From: Thalassobellus sp050294475
GTDB taxonomy: Bacteria; Bacteroidota; Bacteroidia; Flavobacteriales; Flavobacteriaceae
Assembly: GCA_050294475.1 (NCBI GenBank)
Contig: JBNKOE010000001.1
Coordinates: forward strand, 1 to 64,000
Reading direction: 5' to 3'
DNA length: 64,000 nt
The position numbers were made by a program, and so were the translations under genes. This document shows, piece after piece, positions 52,189 through 61,467 of this stretch; positions within the stretch are counted from its first letter, which is position 1, and each line of letters begins with the position of its first letter. The notes under the pieces are model-generated. The model did no database searches. It had not been told where the DNA came from and saw only the letters and a program-made list of their open reading frames with translations.

Positions 52189-52449
52189 ATGACAAACAAT
52201 GATATTTTAAAAAAATTACGGGTAGCTTTAAAACTTCGAGATGATGATATTGTAAAAATTTTGATGCTTGTAGATTTTAGAATTTCTAAAAGTGAATTAG
52301 GAGCTTTTTTTAGAAGAGAAGACCATCCAAAATATATGGAATGTGGAGACCAAATTTTAAGAAATTTTTTAAATGGTTTAGTTATTCATTTAAGAGGACC
52401 AATGCCCAAAAAAGGAGAAAAGAAACCACAAAAAAAGAGCAACGATTAA
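52189..52449 (+). CDS. DUF1456 (YehS-like) protein
   Basis: 86 residues starting TNNDILKKLRVALKLRDDDI, the DUF1456 signature shared with E. coli YehS, followed by ISKSELGAFFRREDHPKYMECGDQILRNFLNGL and a Lys-rich tail. Function unknown; E. coli YehS has two such domains, this protein has one. The stop codon lies in the loop of its terminator. Confidence 0.85.
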   Translation: MTNNDILKKLRVALKLRDDDIVKILMLVDFRISKSELGAFFRREDHPKYMECGDQILRNFLNGLVIHLRGPMPKKGEKKPQKKSND

Positions 52450-52463
52450 AGTTGCTCTTTTTA
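52432..52463 (+). terminator. DUF1456 terminator with stop codon in the loop
   Basis: 12-bp stem AAAAAGAGCAAC/GTTGCTCTTTTT (52432-52443 with 52451-52462), loop GATTAAA containing the TAA stop (52447-52449). A- and T-runs on both sides may also let it end sucC transcripts from the other strand. Confidence 0.88.
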
Positions 52464-52481
52464 TATTTATAGTATTATTTA

Positions 52482-53672
52482 CTAAGCTAAAACTTGTTGT
52501 ACTTTATCTGCAGCTTCTTGAAACTCTGTAGCACTCATAACATCTAATCCTGAATTATCAATCAACTCTTTTGCAATATCTGCATTGGTTCCTTGTAAAC
52601 GCACTATAATTGGTACGTTTATAGTTCCCATATTTTTATAGGCATCAATTACACCTTGTGCTACACGATCACAACGTACAATACCACCAAAAATATTTAT
52701 TAAAATAGCCTTAACAGCTGGATCTTTTAATATAATTTGAAATGCTGCTTCTACACGAGCTGCATCGGCTGTACCTCCTACATCTAAAAAGTTTGCTGGC
52801 TCACCGCCCGCTTGCTTAATTAAATCCATTGTTGCCATTGCTAATCCAGCACCATTTACCATACAACCTACATTACCATCTAAGTCTACATAGTTTAAAC
52901 CTAACTCACCAGCTTCAACTTCAATAGCACTTTCCTCACGTACATCACGTAAATCTATATAATCTTTATGTCTGTAAAGCGCATTATCATCAATAGTTAC
53001 TTTAGCATCAACAGCTAATATTTTATTATCACTTGTTTTTAAAACAGGATTAATTTCAAATAAAGATGAATCAGATTTTACATAAGCAGTATAAAGATTT
53101 GTAACAAATTTTGTCATCTCTTTAAAAGCCAAACCAGATAAACCTAAATTAAAAGCTACACGTCTCGCTTGAAATGGCATTAAACCAACATTAGGATCTA
53201 TTTCTTCTGTAAATATTAAATGTGGAGTTTCTTCGGCTACTGTTTCAATATCCATACCACCTTCTGTAGAATACATAATCATATTACGTCCTGTTGCTCT
53301 ATTTAATAAAACAGAAACATAAAACTCGCTTGTTTCACTTTCACCTGGATAATAAACATCTTCTGCAACTAAAACTTGATGTACACGCTTTCCTTCTGCC
53401 GATGTTTGTGGCGTTATTAAATCCATTCCAATAATTTGTCCAGAAATATCTTCAACCTCTTGTAAATTTTTAGCAAGTTTTACACCGCCACCTTTACCAC
53501 GTCCTCCTGCATGTACTTGTGCTTTAATAACGTACCAGCTTGTACCTGTTTCAGAAGTTAATTGTTTTGCAGCTACTACAGCTTCTTTAGGATTTTGAGC
53601 AACAATACCACGTTGTATACGCACACCAAAACTGCTTAATATTTGTTTTCCTTGATATTCGTGTAAATTCAT
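52482..53672 (-). CDS. sucC: Succinate--CoA ligase (ADP-forming) subunit beta
   Basis: 396 residues; TCA-cycle enzyme forming ATP from succinyl-CoA with SucD. Start NLHEYQGKQILSSFGVRIQRG, the ATP-grasp part HAGGRGKGGGVKLAKN, metal-binding FEINPVL, and the C-terminal DVGGTADAARVEAAF and INIFGGIVRCDRVA are all canonical. sucD is not next to it, so the two subunits are encoded apart. Confidence 0.97.
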   Translation of the reverse strand: MNLHEYQGKQILSSFGVRIQRGIVAQNPKEAVVAAKQLTSETGTSWYVIKAQVHAGGRGKGGGVKLAKNLQEVEDISGQIIGMDLITPQTSAEGKRVHQVLVAEDVYYPGESETSEFYVSVLLNRATGRNMIMYSTEGGMDIETVAEETPHLIFTEEIDPNVGLMPFQARRVAFNLGLSGLAFKEMTKFVTNLYTAYVKSDSSLFEINPVLKTSDNKILAVDAKVTIDDNALYRHKDYIDLRDVREESAIEVEAGELGLNYVDLDGNVGCMVNGAGLAMATMDLIKQAGGEPANFLDVGGTADAARVEAAFQIILKDPAVKAILINIFGGIVRCDRVAQGVIDAYKNMGTINVPIIVRLQGTNADIAKELIDNSGLDVMSATEFQEAADKVQQVLA

Positions 53673-53697
53673 AATTTGCTTAATATTTTAAGTAGAG

Positions 53698-53705
53698 CAA
53701 ATGTA
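53698..53705 (-). promoter_or_regulatory. sucC -7 element
   Basis: CAAATGTA on the plus strand (TACATTTG on the minus strand), 26 nt before the sucC ATG. Confidence 0.6.
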
Positions 53706-53847
53706 AATAATAGCAATTAATTAATCTAATTTATTTTAATTAAGAATATTAACGAAAACGTAAAGCTATTACTATTGTTAAATAATTAACATAATGTTTA
53801 ATTTGTATAATATTTTATTTATTTATTTTTTATAAGTATTAAAAAAA

Positions 53848-53855
53848 TATCTTTG
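53848..53855 (+). promoter_or_regulatory. lysA -7 element
   Basis: TATCTTTG, consensus, 17 nt before ATG 53873. Confidence 0.6.
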
Positions 53856-53872
53856 ACAAAAATTTGAAAATT

Positions 53873-55108
53873 ATGTTAGAAAGTCAATTGCTTAAAATTG
53901 CAGAAGATTTTGGAAGTCCAGTTTATGTATACGATGCTAATAAAATAGAAGCACAATATAATAGATTAACAAATGCTTTTAAAAATGTAAAAAAACTAAA
54001 ACTTAATTACGCTGTTAAAGCATTATCAAATATATCGATATTAAAGTTATTAAAATCTTTAGGTTCTGGAATAGATACAGTTTCTATTCAAGAAGTACAA
54101 CTTGGTTTAGCGGCAGGTTTTTCACCAGAGCAAATTATTTTCACTCCAAATGGTGTTTCATTGTTTGAAATTGAAGAAGCAGCAAAACTGGGTGTGAAAA
54201 TTAATATAGACAACCTTGCTATTTTAGAACAATTTGGAGCTAAACACCCTAACATTCCTGTGTGCATTCGTATTAATCCGCATGTTATGGCTGGTGGAAA
54301 TGCTAATATTTCGGTTGGACATATAGATTCTAAATTCGGAATTTCAATTCACCAAATACCACATATACTTCGAATAGTTGAAAATACCAAAATGAATATT
54401 AACGGTATTCATATGCATACTGGTAGTGACATTTTAGATATTGAAGTGTTTTTATATGCAAGTGAAATTTTATTTGAAACAGCAAAACAGTTTAAAAATT
54501 TAGATTTCATCGATTTTGGTTCTGGCTTTAAAGTGCCTTACAAACCAGGTGATATTGAAACTAATATTGAAGAACTAGGAAAAAAATTATCAAAAAGATT
54601 TAACGAGTTCTGTAAAAATTATGGTAAAGAATTAACCTTAGCTTTTGAACCTGGGAAATTTTTAGTGAGTGAATCTGGATACTTTTTAACTAAAGTAAAT
54701 GCTGTAAAACAAACCACATCTACAGTATTTGCACAAGTTGATTCTGGTTTTAATCATTTAATACGTCCTATGTTTTATGGATCTCATCATGAAATTTCAA
54801 ATATTTCTAACAAAAAAGGACGCGAACGTTTTTATACCGTAGTAGGATATATTTGTGAAACAGATACTTTTGGGAATAATCGCCGTATCAATGAAATTAA
54901 TGAAGGTGATATTTTATGTTTTAAAAATGCTGGAGCATATTGTTTTTCAATGGCTAGTAATTATAACTCACGTTTTCGTCCTGCTGAAGTATTATGGTAC
55001 AATGACAAAGCACATTTAATAAGAAAAAGAGAAACATTTGAAGACATATTAAATAATCAAATTGAAGTAGATTTTTCAACTAAAAAGGATAAAATTTTAG
55101 TTAAATAA
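53873..55108 (+). CDS. lysA: Diaminopimelate decarboxylase
   Basis: 411 residues from ATG 53873; a TTG three codons upstream is less likely. A PLP-dependent alanine-racemase-fold enzyme that makes lysine from meso-diaminopimelate. Visible motifs are LNYAVKALSN (PLP-binding Lys), GIHMHTGSDI, the phosphate-binding FIDFGSGF, EPGKFLVSESG (usually EPGR), and CETDTFGNN with the catalytic Cys, plus AGAYCFSMASNYN. Together with dapD at 27.9 kb it shows an intact lysine route. Confidence 0.94.
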   Translation: MLESQLLKIAEDFGSPVYVYDANKIEAQYNRLTNAFKNVKKLKLNYAVKALSNISILKLLKSLGSGIDTVSIQEVQLGLAAGFSPEQIIFTPNGVSLFEIEEAAKLGVKINIDNLAILEQFGAKHPNIPVCIRINPHVMAGGNANISVGHIDSKFGISIHQIPHILRIVENTKMNINGIHMHTGSDILDIEVFLYASEILFETAKQFKNLDFIDFGSGFKVPYKPGDIETNIEELGKKLSKRFNEFCKNYGKELTLAFEPGKFLVSESGYFLTKVNAVKQTTSTVFAQVDSGFNHLIRPMFYGSHHEISNISNKKGRERFYTVVGYICETDTFGNNRRINEINEGDILCFKNAGAYCFSMASNYNSRFRPAEVLWYNDKAHLIRKRETFEDILNNQIEVDFSTKKDKILVK

Positions 55109-55129
55109 TTCTTTTACACTAAGATATAT

Positions 55130-55163
55130 AAAAAAGTCGAATATTAAATTTTCGACTTTTTTT
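55130..55163. terminator. lysA terminator
   Basis: 12-bp stem AAAAAAGTCGAA/TTCGACTTTTTT (55130-55141 with 55151-55162) and loop TATTAAATT. Flanking A- and T-runs make it usable from both strands; lysA and the lipoprotein gene converge here. Confidence 0.88.
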
Positions 55164-55219
55164 ATATCAAATTTCAAGCAATTAAGTTTTTTTGAATTAA
55201 CTCTTTACAATATGAATTA

Positions 55220-56548
55220 CTAAATCTTCAATCCTGAAAGTTTATAAATACTTACGCCTTTAGTTGATGCTATAACTAAATCTTCACCACTAATTGCAAC
55301 ACCATTAACCGAATCTCCTTCGCCAAAATCAACATGAGAAAAATTATTTCTCATTTTATTTCTCTGATAATCATATTCAATTAAATAAAAACCAGCACCA
55401 CCAGCAGCAATATAAAATACACCTCTATCAAACACAAATGAATTTACAACATCATCAGGTTTATTAGAATCTAAAATTTCATCTTTTATTTGCTGTATAA
55501 GAAAAGCTGTTTTGTTTCCTGAATTATCTGTTCTTATATTAAAAACACCTATTCCATCTGCTCCTAAACTAACTGCTAACCAATCTTTAGTAATAGCGGC
55601 TACACTATATTTAGCTTCAACATTAATGTTATTAAAGGTTCCTAAACTTACAACATAACTAAACGTCATAATATCCGTTTCTTTAGAAATATCATAATAG
55701 AATGCTTGTAACTCTTTAGTTTCATTATTAAAGGCTAAGGCCACAAATTTATATTCATTATTATCTAACTCAACAGATGTATCTAAAATAAATAGACCTT
55801 CTGTTTCACTAGAACTATTGTCTATTATTGTATTTGTTTGTTCGTTAAATGCATAAATAATACCAGAGTTTCCACCTCCAGCACCTGTTATAACACCTTC
55901 AATTGTTTTTATGCTTCGTAATTTATTTCCGAAGATAGAATGAAACATATCTTCTTCTTTTAAACTAAGAACATCAGTATCATCATTATATTTTATTTGA
56001 TATCGTCCTAAAAATGAAGGATAATCACCTCCATAATAAACCTGAGCATCAAAACCACCACCTAATAATATATGATTATCATCTGAAAAATCGACAGCAT
56101 CAACATCTCTATCTGGTAAAATCAATGTTCCTTCAAGACTAGGAGAACCATTTCTTGGAACACTTATTACGTCTACAGCACCTGAATAAGGCTCACCAAC
56201 AAGACTATAAGATGCAGCTACTCGTCTATTCTTAACTGCTATATGATTTGCATTAAGCAAAACCTGTTGTCCTTTATAAGTAACATATAAGGGATCTACA
56301 ATTGCTTTTAATCTAAGTCTCATCCCATTTACCTTAGAAGTCTTTGAAGTTTCTCCATTAATAGAATTAATCAAAACATCTTGATCAAACTCAGATAAAC
56401 GGCTAACATCTTTAGTTACTTCTATACCACAATCTTCACAAATTAAGTCTTCAGATAATTGTTCTTCATCAATAATACCACTAGAATCTTTATCACAAGA
56501 CACTATCAATAGCATTAAAGCGCTAAATAATAATAGAATTTTTCTCAT
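55220..56548 (-). CDS. Beta-propeller lipoprotein (LVIVD-like)
   Basis: 442 residues from ATG 56548 (MRKILLL); an upstream ATG nine codons earlier would give an abnormal signal. SPII signal with lipobox LIVSC, a short Asp/Glu-rich linker with two cysteines (CEDCG), and a long propeller-like region of repeated short strands: GQQVLLNANHIAVKNRRVAASY, LAVSLGADGIGVFNI, FYIAAGGAGFYLIEY, LVIASTKGVSIYKL. Similar outer-membrane lipoproteins carry LVIVD repeats. Function unknown; surface or periplasmic. Confidence 0.75.
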   Translation of the reverse strand: MRKILLLFSALMLLIVSCDKDSSGIIDEEQLSEDLICEDCGIEVTKDVSRLSEFDQDVLINSINGETSKTSKVNGMRLRLKAIVDPLYVTYKGQQVLLNANHIAVKNRRVAASYSLVGEPYSGAVDVISVPRNGSPSLEGTLILPDRDVDAVDFSDDNHILLGGGFDAQVYYGGDYPSFLGRYQIKYNDDTDVLSLKEEDMFHSIFGNKLRSIKTIEGVITGAGGGNSGIIYAFNEQTNTIIDNSSSETEGLFILDTSVELDNNEYKFVALAFNNETKELQAFYYDISKETDIMTFSYVVSLGTFNNINVEAKYSVAAITKDWLAVSLGADGIGVFNIRTDNSGNKTAFLIQQIKDEILDSNKPDDVVNSFVFDRGVFYIAAGGAGFYLIEYDYQRNKMRNNFSHVDFGEGDSVNGVAISGEDLVIASTKGVSIYKLSGLKI

Positions 56549-56763
56549 TTTATGTTGATTTAGGGTTAATTTCAATAAACAATTATAGCTAAAATTGTTT
56601 TAAAAAACTACAAAAAAATCAAAAAACATGTATTTCGTCTAAAAAAAATGTATTTAAACGATAAAAATAATATTAACTTATTCAAGTTTGATAATTAAAA
56701 TTCATATAAAAATTAAAATATCATATTTATTCTTTCTATTATTTTTTTTAAAGCTAAATCCAG

Positions 56764-56794
56764 TTGTTTAACTAGGAAAATCGGGGTATTTTTG
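56764..56794 (+). promoter_or_regulatory. Promoter of the fatty acid hydroxylase gene
   Basis: TTG (56764-56766) and TATTTTTG (56787-56794) with a 20-nt spacer fit the -33/-7 consensus. The -33 part is within TTGTTTAAC (56764-56772), identical to one arm of the crtI operator, although only one arm is present here. Confidence 0.6.
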
Positions 56795-56814
56795 AAAATA
56801 ACTTAAATTTATAA

Positions 56815-57726
56815 ATGGATTTCACTAACCCTCTCGTCTATGGTACGCCTTGCTTTCTTGCTTTAATTTTGGTAGAATTAACATATAGTAAAAGCCATAA
56901 AGAAAAAAAAGATTTATACAAATGGAAAGATTTAGCAGCAAGTCTTACTATGGGTATTGGCTCTGCTGTATTAGCTCCAATAGCAAAAACAATAGCATTT
57001 ATATTGGTTTTCTCAATGACATATGAGATTTTTAATCCTGAAATTGATGGTATTCGTACAAACATCATGGGCTATCAATCATTTGGATATGCATGGTATA
57101 TTTGGATTCTATGTCAATTAGCTGATGATTTTAGCTACTATTGGTTTCATAGACAAAATCACAACGTTCGTTTTCTTTGGGCTGCACATATAGTACACCA
57201 TTCTTCTGATAATTTTAATTTAGGTACTGCTGTTAGAAATGGTTGGTTTACTATTTTTTACAAGCCATTCTTTTATATGTGGATTCCTGCTATTGGTTTC
57301 CCTCCAGAAATGCTGGTTATATGTTTAGGTATAGAAGCACTTTGGCAATTCCAATTACATTCTGTTTATATTCCTAAATTGGGTTTTATTGAAAAATTTA
57401 TGAATACCCACACCATGCACCAAGTACATCATGCCCAAAATATTGAATATATGGATAAAAACCATGGTGGTTTCTTAAACTTATTTGATAAAATATTTGG
57501 AACTTGGAAAGAACTAGATGAAAGTATTGATATTAAATATGGTGTAACAAAAGCACCAAACTCTTATAACCCATTGGTTATCTTAACGCATGAGTATAAA
57601 GATATTTGGAATGATATGAAGAAATCTAAAAATTGGTATCATAAATTTATGTATGCTTTTGCTGCTCCAGGTTGGAGTCATGATGGTAGTACACTCACTA
57701 TAAAACAACAGAGACATAAGCACTAA
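56815..57726 (+). CDS. Sterol desaturase / fatty acid hydroxylase family protein
   Basis: A 303-residue membrane di-iron protein with the three histidine clusters of the superfamily: HRQNHNVRFLWAAHIVHHSS, then later HTMHQVHHAQN, and several hydrophobic segments (about 5-20, 40-70, 85-110, 140-165). It could hydroxylate a lipid or membrane isoprenoid; the substrate is unknown. It is not CrtZ, which is at 21.1 kb. The DUF1624 gene follows 97 nt later on the same strand. Confidence 0.88.
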   Translation: MDFTNPLVYGTPCFLALILVELTYSKSHKEKKDLYKWKDLAASLTMGIGSAVLAPIAKTIAFILVFSMTYEIFNPEIDGIRTNIMGYQSFGYAWYIWILCQLADDFSYYWFHRQNHNVRFLWAAHIVHHSSDNFNLGTAVRNGWFTIFYKPFFYMWIPAIGFPPEMLVICLGIEALWQFQLHSVYIPKLGFIEKFMNTHTMHQVHHAQNIEYMDKNHGGFLNLFDKIFGTWKELDESIDIKYGVTKAPNSYNPLVILTHEYKDIWNDMKKSKNWYHKFMYAFAAPGWSHDGSTLTIKQQRHKH

Positions 57727-57822
57727 ACAAATAATTAAACATAAATGGTCTAAAAATTTATTAAGTTTATAACGGTTAAATATATTACTCTAAAACCAAT
57801 TACATAAAACTTTAAATTCTAT

Positions 57823-59004
57823 ATGTCTGAAATAAAATCAACTAGAATAGAGTCTATAGACATTTTAAGAGGTGTTGTTATGGTAATAATGGCTTTAGAC
57901 CATGTTAGAGACTACTTTCATTATGGAGCATTCTTTAATGATCCAACAAATATAGAAACCACAACACCTATATTATTCTTTACTCGTTTTATTACTCATT
58001 ATTGCGCTCCTATATTTGTGTTTTTAGCTGGTACTTCTGCTTTTTTATATGGTAGTAAAAAAACTAAAAATGAACTTTTTAAATTTTTACTTACACGAGG
58101 TATCTGGCTAATTATATTAGAAATAGTAGTAAATAATCTTATATGGAAATTCGATTTAAGTTATAGTAGACTTATTCTTCAAGTAATTTGGGCAATTGGT
58201 TTTAGCATGATTACATTATCTTTTTTAATTTATTTACCGAAAAAATTATTATTAACAATTGGATTCATAATTGTATTTGGACATAATTCTTTAGATAGCA
58301 TTGTTAAGAATGGAAATAGCATAACAGATTACATTTGGTATATATTACATCAGCCTAATTTCATTCCTTTAGGAAACCATGATATTGGAGTATTTTATCC
58401 TGTGCTACCTTGGATAGGAATTATGATTTTAGGTTATTGTCTAGGTCAACTTTATACAAAAGATTTTAATAGGGAAATTAGAAAAAAATATTTGCTGTTT
58501 CTAGGGTTTGGTGCTATTATATTATTCTTTGTATTAAGAGTTCTAAATATTTATGGAGATTTAGTAGCATGGTCTGTACAAGATACTACTAGCAAAACAA
58601 TAATGTCATTCTTTAAAGTTACAAAATATCCGCCTTCGTTAGCTTATACCTTAATAACACTTGGACCTGCTTTATTATTTTTAAATGGAATTGAATCTGT
58701 TAAAAATAGAGTTACTAATTTCTTTTTAGTTTTCGGAAGAGTTCCTCTATTCTATTACTTTTTACATGTACTAGTTATTCACGTTTTTGCTATATTAGGA
58801 ATATTAATTTTTGGTGGAGATTGGCACCACATGATATTAACCAAAGATGTCTTTGTAAATGCTAAACTTATAAATTATGGTTATCCTCTATTTGTTGTTT
58901 ACCTAGTTTGGATAAGCATTGTAGCACTACTCTATTTTCCATCTAAAAAATATATGATTTACAAAGCAACTAACAAGGATAAATGGTGGTTAAGTTATTT
59001 ATAG
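57823..59004 (+). CDS. DUF1624 / heparan-alpha-glucosaminide acetyltransferase-like membrane protein
   Basis: 393 residues with about ten membrane segments. The N-terminal signature is RIESIDILRGVVMVIMALDHVRDYFHYG, followed by HYCAPIFVFLAGTSAFLYG, as in DUF1624 proteins related to HGSNAT acyltransferases. It probably moves an acetyl group across the inner membrane to an envelope glycan. The conserved DH in ALDHVRD is the likely active-site feature. Confidence 0.85.
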   Translation: MSEIKSTRIESIDILRGVVMVIMALDHVRDYFHYGAFFNDPTNIETTTPILFFTRFITHYCAPIFVFLAGTSAFLYGSKKTKNELFKFLLTRGIWLIILEIVVNNLIWKFDLSYSRLILQVIWAIGFSMITLSFLIYLPKKLLLTIGFIIVFGHNSLDSIVKNGNSITDYIWYILHQPNFIPLGNHDIGVFYPVLPWIGIMILGYCLGQLYTKDFNREIRKKYLLFLGFGAIILFFVLRVLNIYGDLVAWSVQDTTSKTIMSFFKVTKYPPSLAYTLITLGPALLFLNGIESVKNRVTNFFLVFGRVPLFYYFLHVLVIHVFAILGILIFGGDWHHMILTKDVFVNAKLINYGYPLFVVYLVWISIVALLYFPSKKYMIYKATNKDKWWLSYL

Positions 59005-59053
59005 AATAAACTATCTGTTTACAAGAATTCTTCATTTACACTTAAAAAAAACA

Positions 59054-59614
59054 TTACTCATTTAACTTTCCTTGAAAAACATTCACTTTAGAATTAAAAG
59101 GGTTTCCAGAAGCGCGACGTAACATTACAACCTGTCCGCAATGCCACAAGGCATCAGAAATAGGACCGTTTATAATATTCCAAAATGGCACTTTGGTTTC
59201 ATCAAGTTTAAAAGAGACTTTAGTGTTTCTTAAAACATCTGATACTACTTTAAAATTAAGAAGTGTTTGTTTGCGTTTCTCATTAAAATTAAGTTCAGAA
59301 GTATTAGTGTCTTTATTATCATCAAGGATACTATTTCTAATAAATTTAGACAAGCCATAAATATGTTCAATCGTTTCAGAAGATGATCTTCCTGTTTCAC
59401 TAGGTTTATATTCAAGATCTTTTTCTAGCAACCCTTCAGTTACCCAATAATATCTAAAACCCAATCCATCAATCATTCTTGCAGCTACAGTATTTGCCGT
59501 ATAGCTTTCAGGATAATTTGGAATTTCATAGTATGGTAATTTTTCATCCATTGTATTTTGAGCATTTAAACTTATAACTAATAAAAACATTAGTATATTA
59601 ATATGACTTTTCAT
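59054..59614 (-). CDS. DinB-like exported protein
   Basis: 186 residues with a signal peptide (HINILMFLLVISLNAQ) and a four-helix DinB-type domain. The metal-ligand-type histidines are in SSETIEHIYGLSKF and DALWHCGQVVMLRRASGNP. Most DinB proteins are cytoplasmic thiol-dependent metalloenzymes; an exported one is characteristic of Bacteroidota. Substrate unknown. It may form a unit with the PPK2 gene 28 nt upstream. Confidence 0.78.
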   Translation of the reverse strand: MKSHINILMFLLVISLNAQNTMDEKLPYYEIPNYPESYTANTVAARMIDGLGFRYYWVTEGLLEKDLEYKPSETGRSSSETIEHIYGLSKFIRNSILDDNKDTNTSELNFNEKRKQTLLNFKVVSDVLRNTKVSFKLDETKVPFWNIINGPISDALWHCGQVVMLRRASGNPFNSKVNVFQGKLNE

Positions 59615-59642
59615 ATGACTGATTGATTTAAAATAAAAGAAA

Positions 59643-60509
59643 TTATTCGTTTTTAAGCTGTTGCTTGTATAATTCTATATTTGCTTTTATATCATCATCT
59701 AATTCTGGTTCTTGTATATCTGTATATGTACTTAAAGTATCGTAAATAGTTTTAGCTACTAAATAGCGTGCTGTTGGTTTATCATCAGCAGGAATTGTAT
59801 ACCATGGTGCATACGGTTTTGATGTTCTATTTATAGCGTCTTCATAGCAATCTTGATATTTATCCCAAAGTTTTCGTTCTTTTAAATCGCCAGGAGAAAA
59901 TTTCCAATTCTTTTCTTGCTTCTCTAAACGACGTAGTAATCTGTATTTTTGTTCTTCTTTTGATAGATTCAAAAAGAATTTTAAAATGATAGTACCACTT
60001 TCTGAAATGTGTTTTTCAAAATTATTTATTTGCTCAAAGCGTTTATCCCAAAAAGCTTCATTTATATCTTCAACAAAATTAACTTTTGGTATATTTTCTC
60101 CCATTATATATTCAGGATGCACTCGTGTTACTAATACATTTTCATAATGTGTTCTATTAAAAACGGCAAATTTCCCTCGAGAAGGTAATACAATATAATG
60201 TCTCCATAAATAATCGTGCTTTAACTCTAGCTCAGTTGGTACTTTAAAACTATGAACTTCAACTCCTCTAGCATTAAATTCTTTAAACACTTCGCGTATT
60301 AAACTGTCTTTTCCAGATGTATCCATGCCTTGTAAGCAAATTAAAACAGCATATTTATTATGAGCATACATGGTATCTTGCAATTTCCCTAACTTTTTCC
60401 TAACATCTTTAAGTGCTTCTTTAGCATCTTCAATTACAACTTTAGTTGGTGTGCTTTTTAGGCTTATACTTGAAGTTACTTTATAAGCATCAGTTAATTT
60501 TTCTTTCAT
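59643..60509 (-). CDS. ppk2: Polyphosphate kinase 2 family protein
   Basis: 288 residues of the short PPK2 (polyphosphate:nucleotide phosphotransferase) type. Walker A GMDTSGKD (61-68) in VLICLQGMDTSGKDSLIREV, then VHSFKVPTELELKHDYLWRH, the lid segment NRTHYENVLVTRVHPE and FSPGDLKERKLWDKY. Such enzymes make NDP/NTP from polyphosphate; the class (I, II or III) is not certain. It is followed 28 nt later by the DinB-like gene. Confidence 0.9.
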   Translation of the reverse strand: MKEKLTDAYKVTSSISLKSTPTKVVIEDAKEALKDVRKKLGKLQDTMYAHNKYAVLICLQGMDTSGKDSLIREVFKEFNARGVEVHSFKVPTELELKHDYLWRHYIVLPSRGKFAVFNRTHYENVLVTRVHPEYIMGENIPKVNFVEDINEAFWDKRFEQINNFEKHISESGTIILKFFLNLSKEEQKYRLLRRLEKQEKNWKFSPGDLKERKLWDKYQDCYEDAINRTSKPYAPWYTIPADDKPTARYLVAKTIYDTLSTYTDIQEPELDDDIKANIELYKQQLKNE

Positions 60510-60645
60510 GTTTATATTATTTTTTAAGACTCTTAATATTGTTATAAATATAAGTAAAACACTTAATTTCGACGAACTGCAAAATAATATATAATGTTTT
60601 TAATACATTAGCCATTCCTAACTTATGTTTATACCCAAAAATAAT

Positions 60646-61395
60646 ATGAGAAAATATTTTATTTTTTTTATTACCATTGTTTGTTTTTCTGTAAAAGCAC
60701 AAACAAACTGCGATGATGCTAACTCGTATCTTGTTAATGCATATTCACATGTTAAAGATGCATATGATTCTAATAATATTAGTCATCTAAAATATTATGC
60801 AAACCGATCTTTAGAATCTTTTAAACTTTCAAAAAAAAATCTAATAGATTGTGATTGCCAAACAGTAATAGTACTTAGCGATAAAGCTATTGATTTACTA
60901 GCTAAAGTTGAAAATGCAGAAACTTTTGAAGATGGTCGTTTTTTTGTAAAACGAGCTAGAGAAATTAGTAAAGAAAGTGTTATCGAAATAGATAAATGCT
61001 CAGCATCTACAACAACAGCAACATACAAAAATACAGATGAGAATGATGCCCTTACTAATTTGAAAAATGAACAGCTAAAATTAAAACAACAACAAGAGGC
61101 TTTAAAACTTAAAGAAGCTGAAATAAAAAAGAAATTAGCAGAACAAAATGACAAAGAATTAAGGCTTAAAAAAGAACAGTTAATTCTTTCTTACAAAAAA
61201 ACTATTGCCCTTAACATTAAAACATACAACGAAACTTTAAAAAGTTATGATTGTAATTTCGAACCTATAAAAAGTGTAGATACTTTAAATAATTTGACTG
61301 AAGAAAGTATTGATTCAATTAAAAAATACTACCTTAATGAGATAAAAGCACTTGCTTCAAATTATTTATCGCAGCTTAATTCTTGTGATAATTAA
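60646..61395 (+). CDS. Exported coiled-coil protein of unknown function
   Basis: 249 residues from ATG 60646, with a signal peptide (RKYFIFFITIVCFSVKAQ). A helical N-terminal half has cysteines (NCDDANSYLVNAYSH, LIDCDCQTVIVLSDKAIDLL, IEIDKCSAS). A strongly charged coiled coil (about 150-190, LKNEQLKLKQQQEALKLKEAEIKKKLAEQ) follows, then a short helical end with one more Cys pair. I do not recognise the family. An upstream ATG at 60625 is in frame but would put seven residues before the signal. Confidence 0.65.
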   Translation: MRKYFIFFITIVCFSVKAQTNCDDANSYLVNAYSHVKDAYDSNNISHLKYYANRSLESFKLSKKNLIDCDCQTVIVLSDKAIDLLAKVENAETFEDGRFFVKRAREISKESVIEIDKCSASTTTATYKNTDENDALTNLKNEQLKLKQQQEALKLKEAEIKKKLAEQNDKELRLKKEQLILSYKKTIALNIKTYNETLKSYDCNFEPIKSVDTLNNLTEESIDSIKKYYLNEIKALASNYLSQLNSCDN

Positions 61396-61413
61396 CCAAA
61401 AAGGTTTCTAAAT

Positions 61414-61453
61414 AAAAAGGCATCATTCTAAATTTAGGATGATGCCTTTTTAT
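61414..61453. terminator. Bidirectional terminator
   Basis: 16-bp stem (one G-T pair): AAAAAGGCATCATTCT (61414-61429) with AGGATGATGCCTTTTT (61436-61451), with A- and T-runs. It lies between the convergent coiled-coil gene and the response regulator gene. Confidence 0.88.
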
Positions 61454-61467
61454 TTATTTCTTAACTA

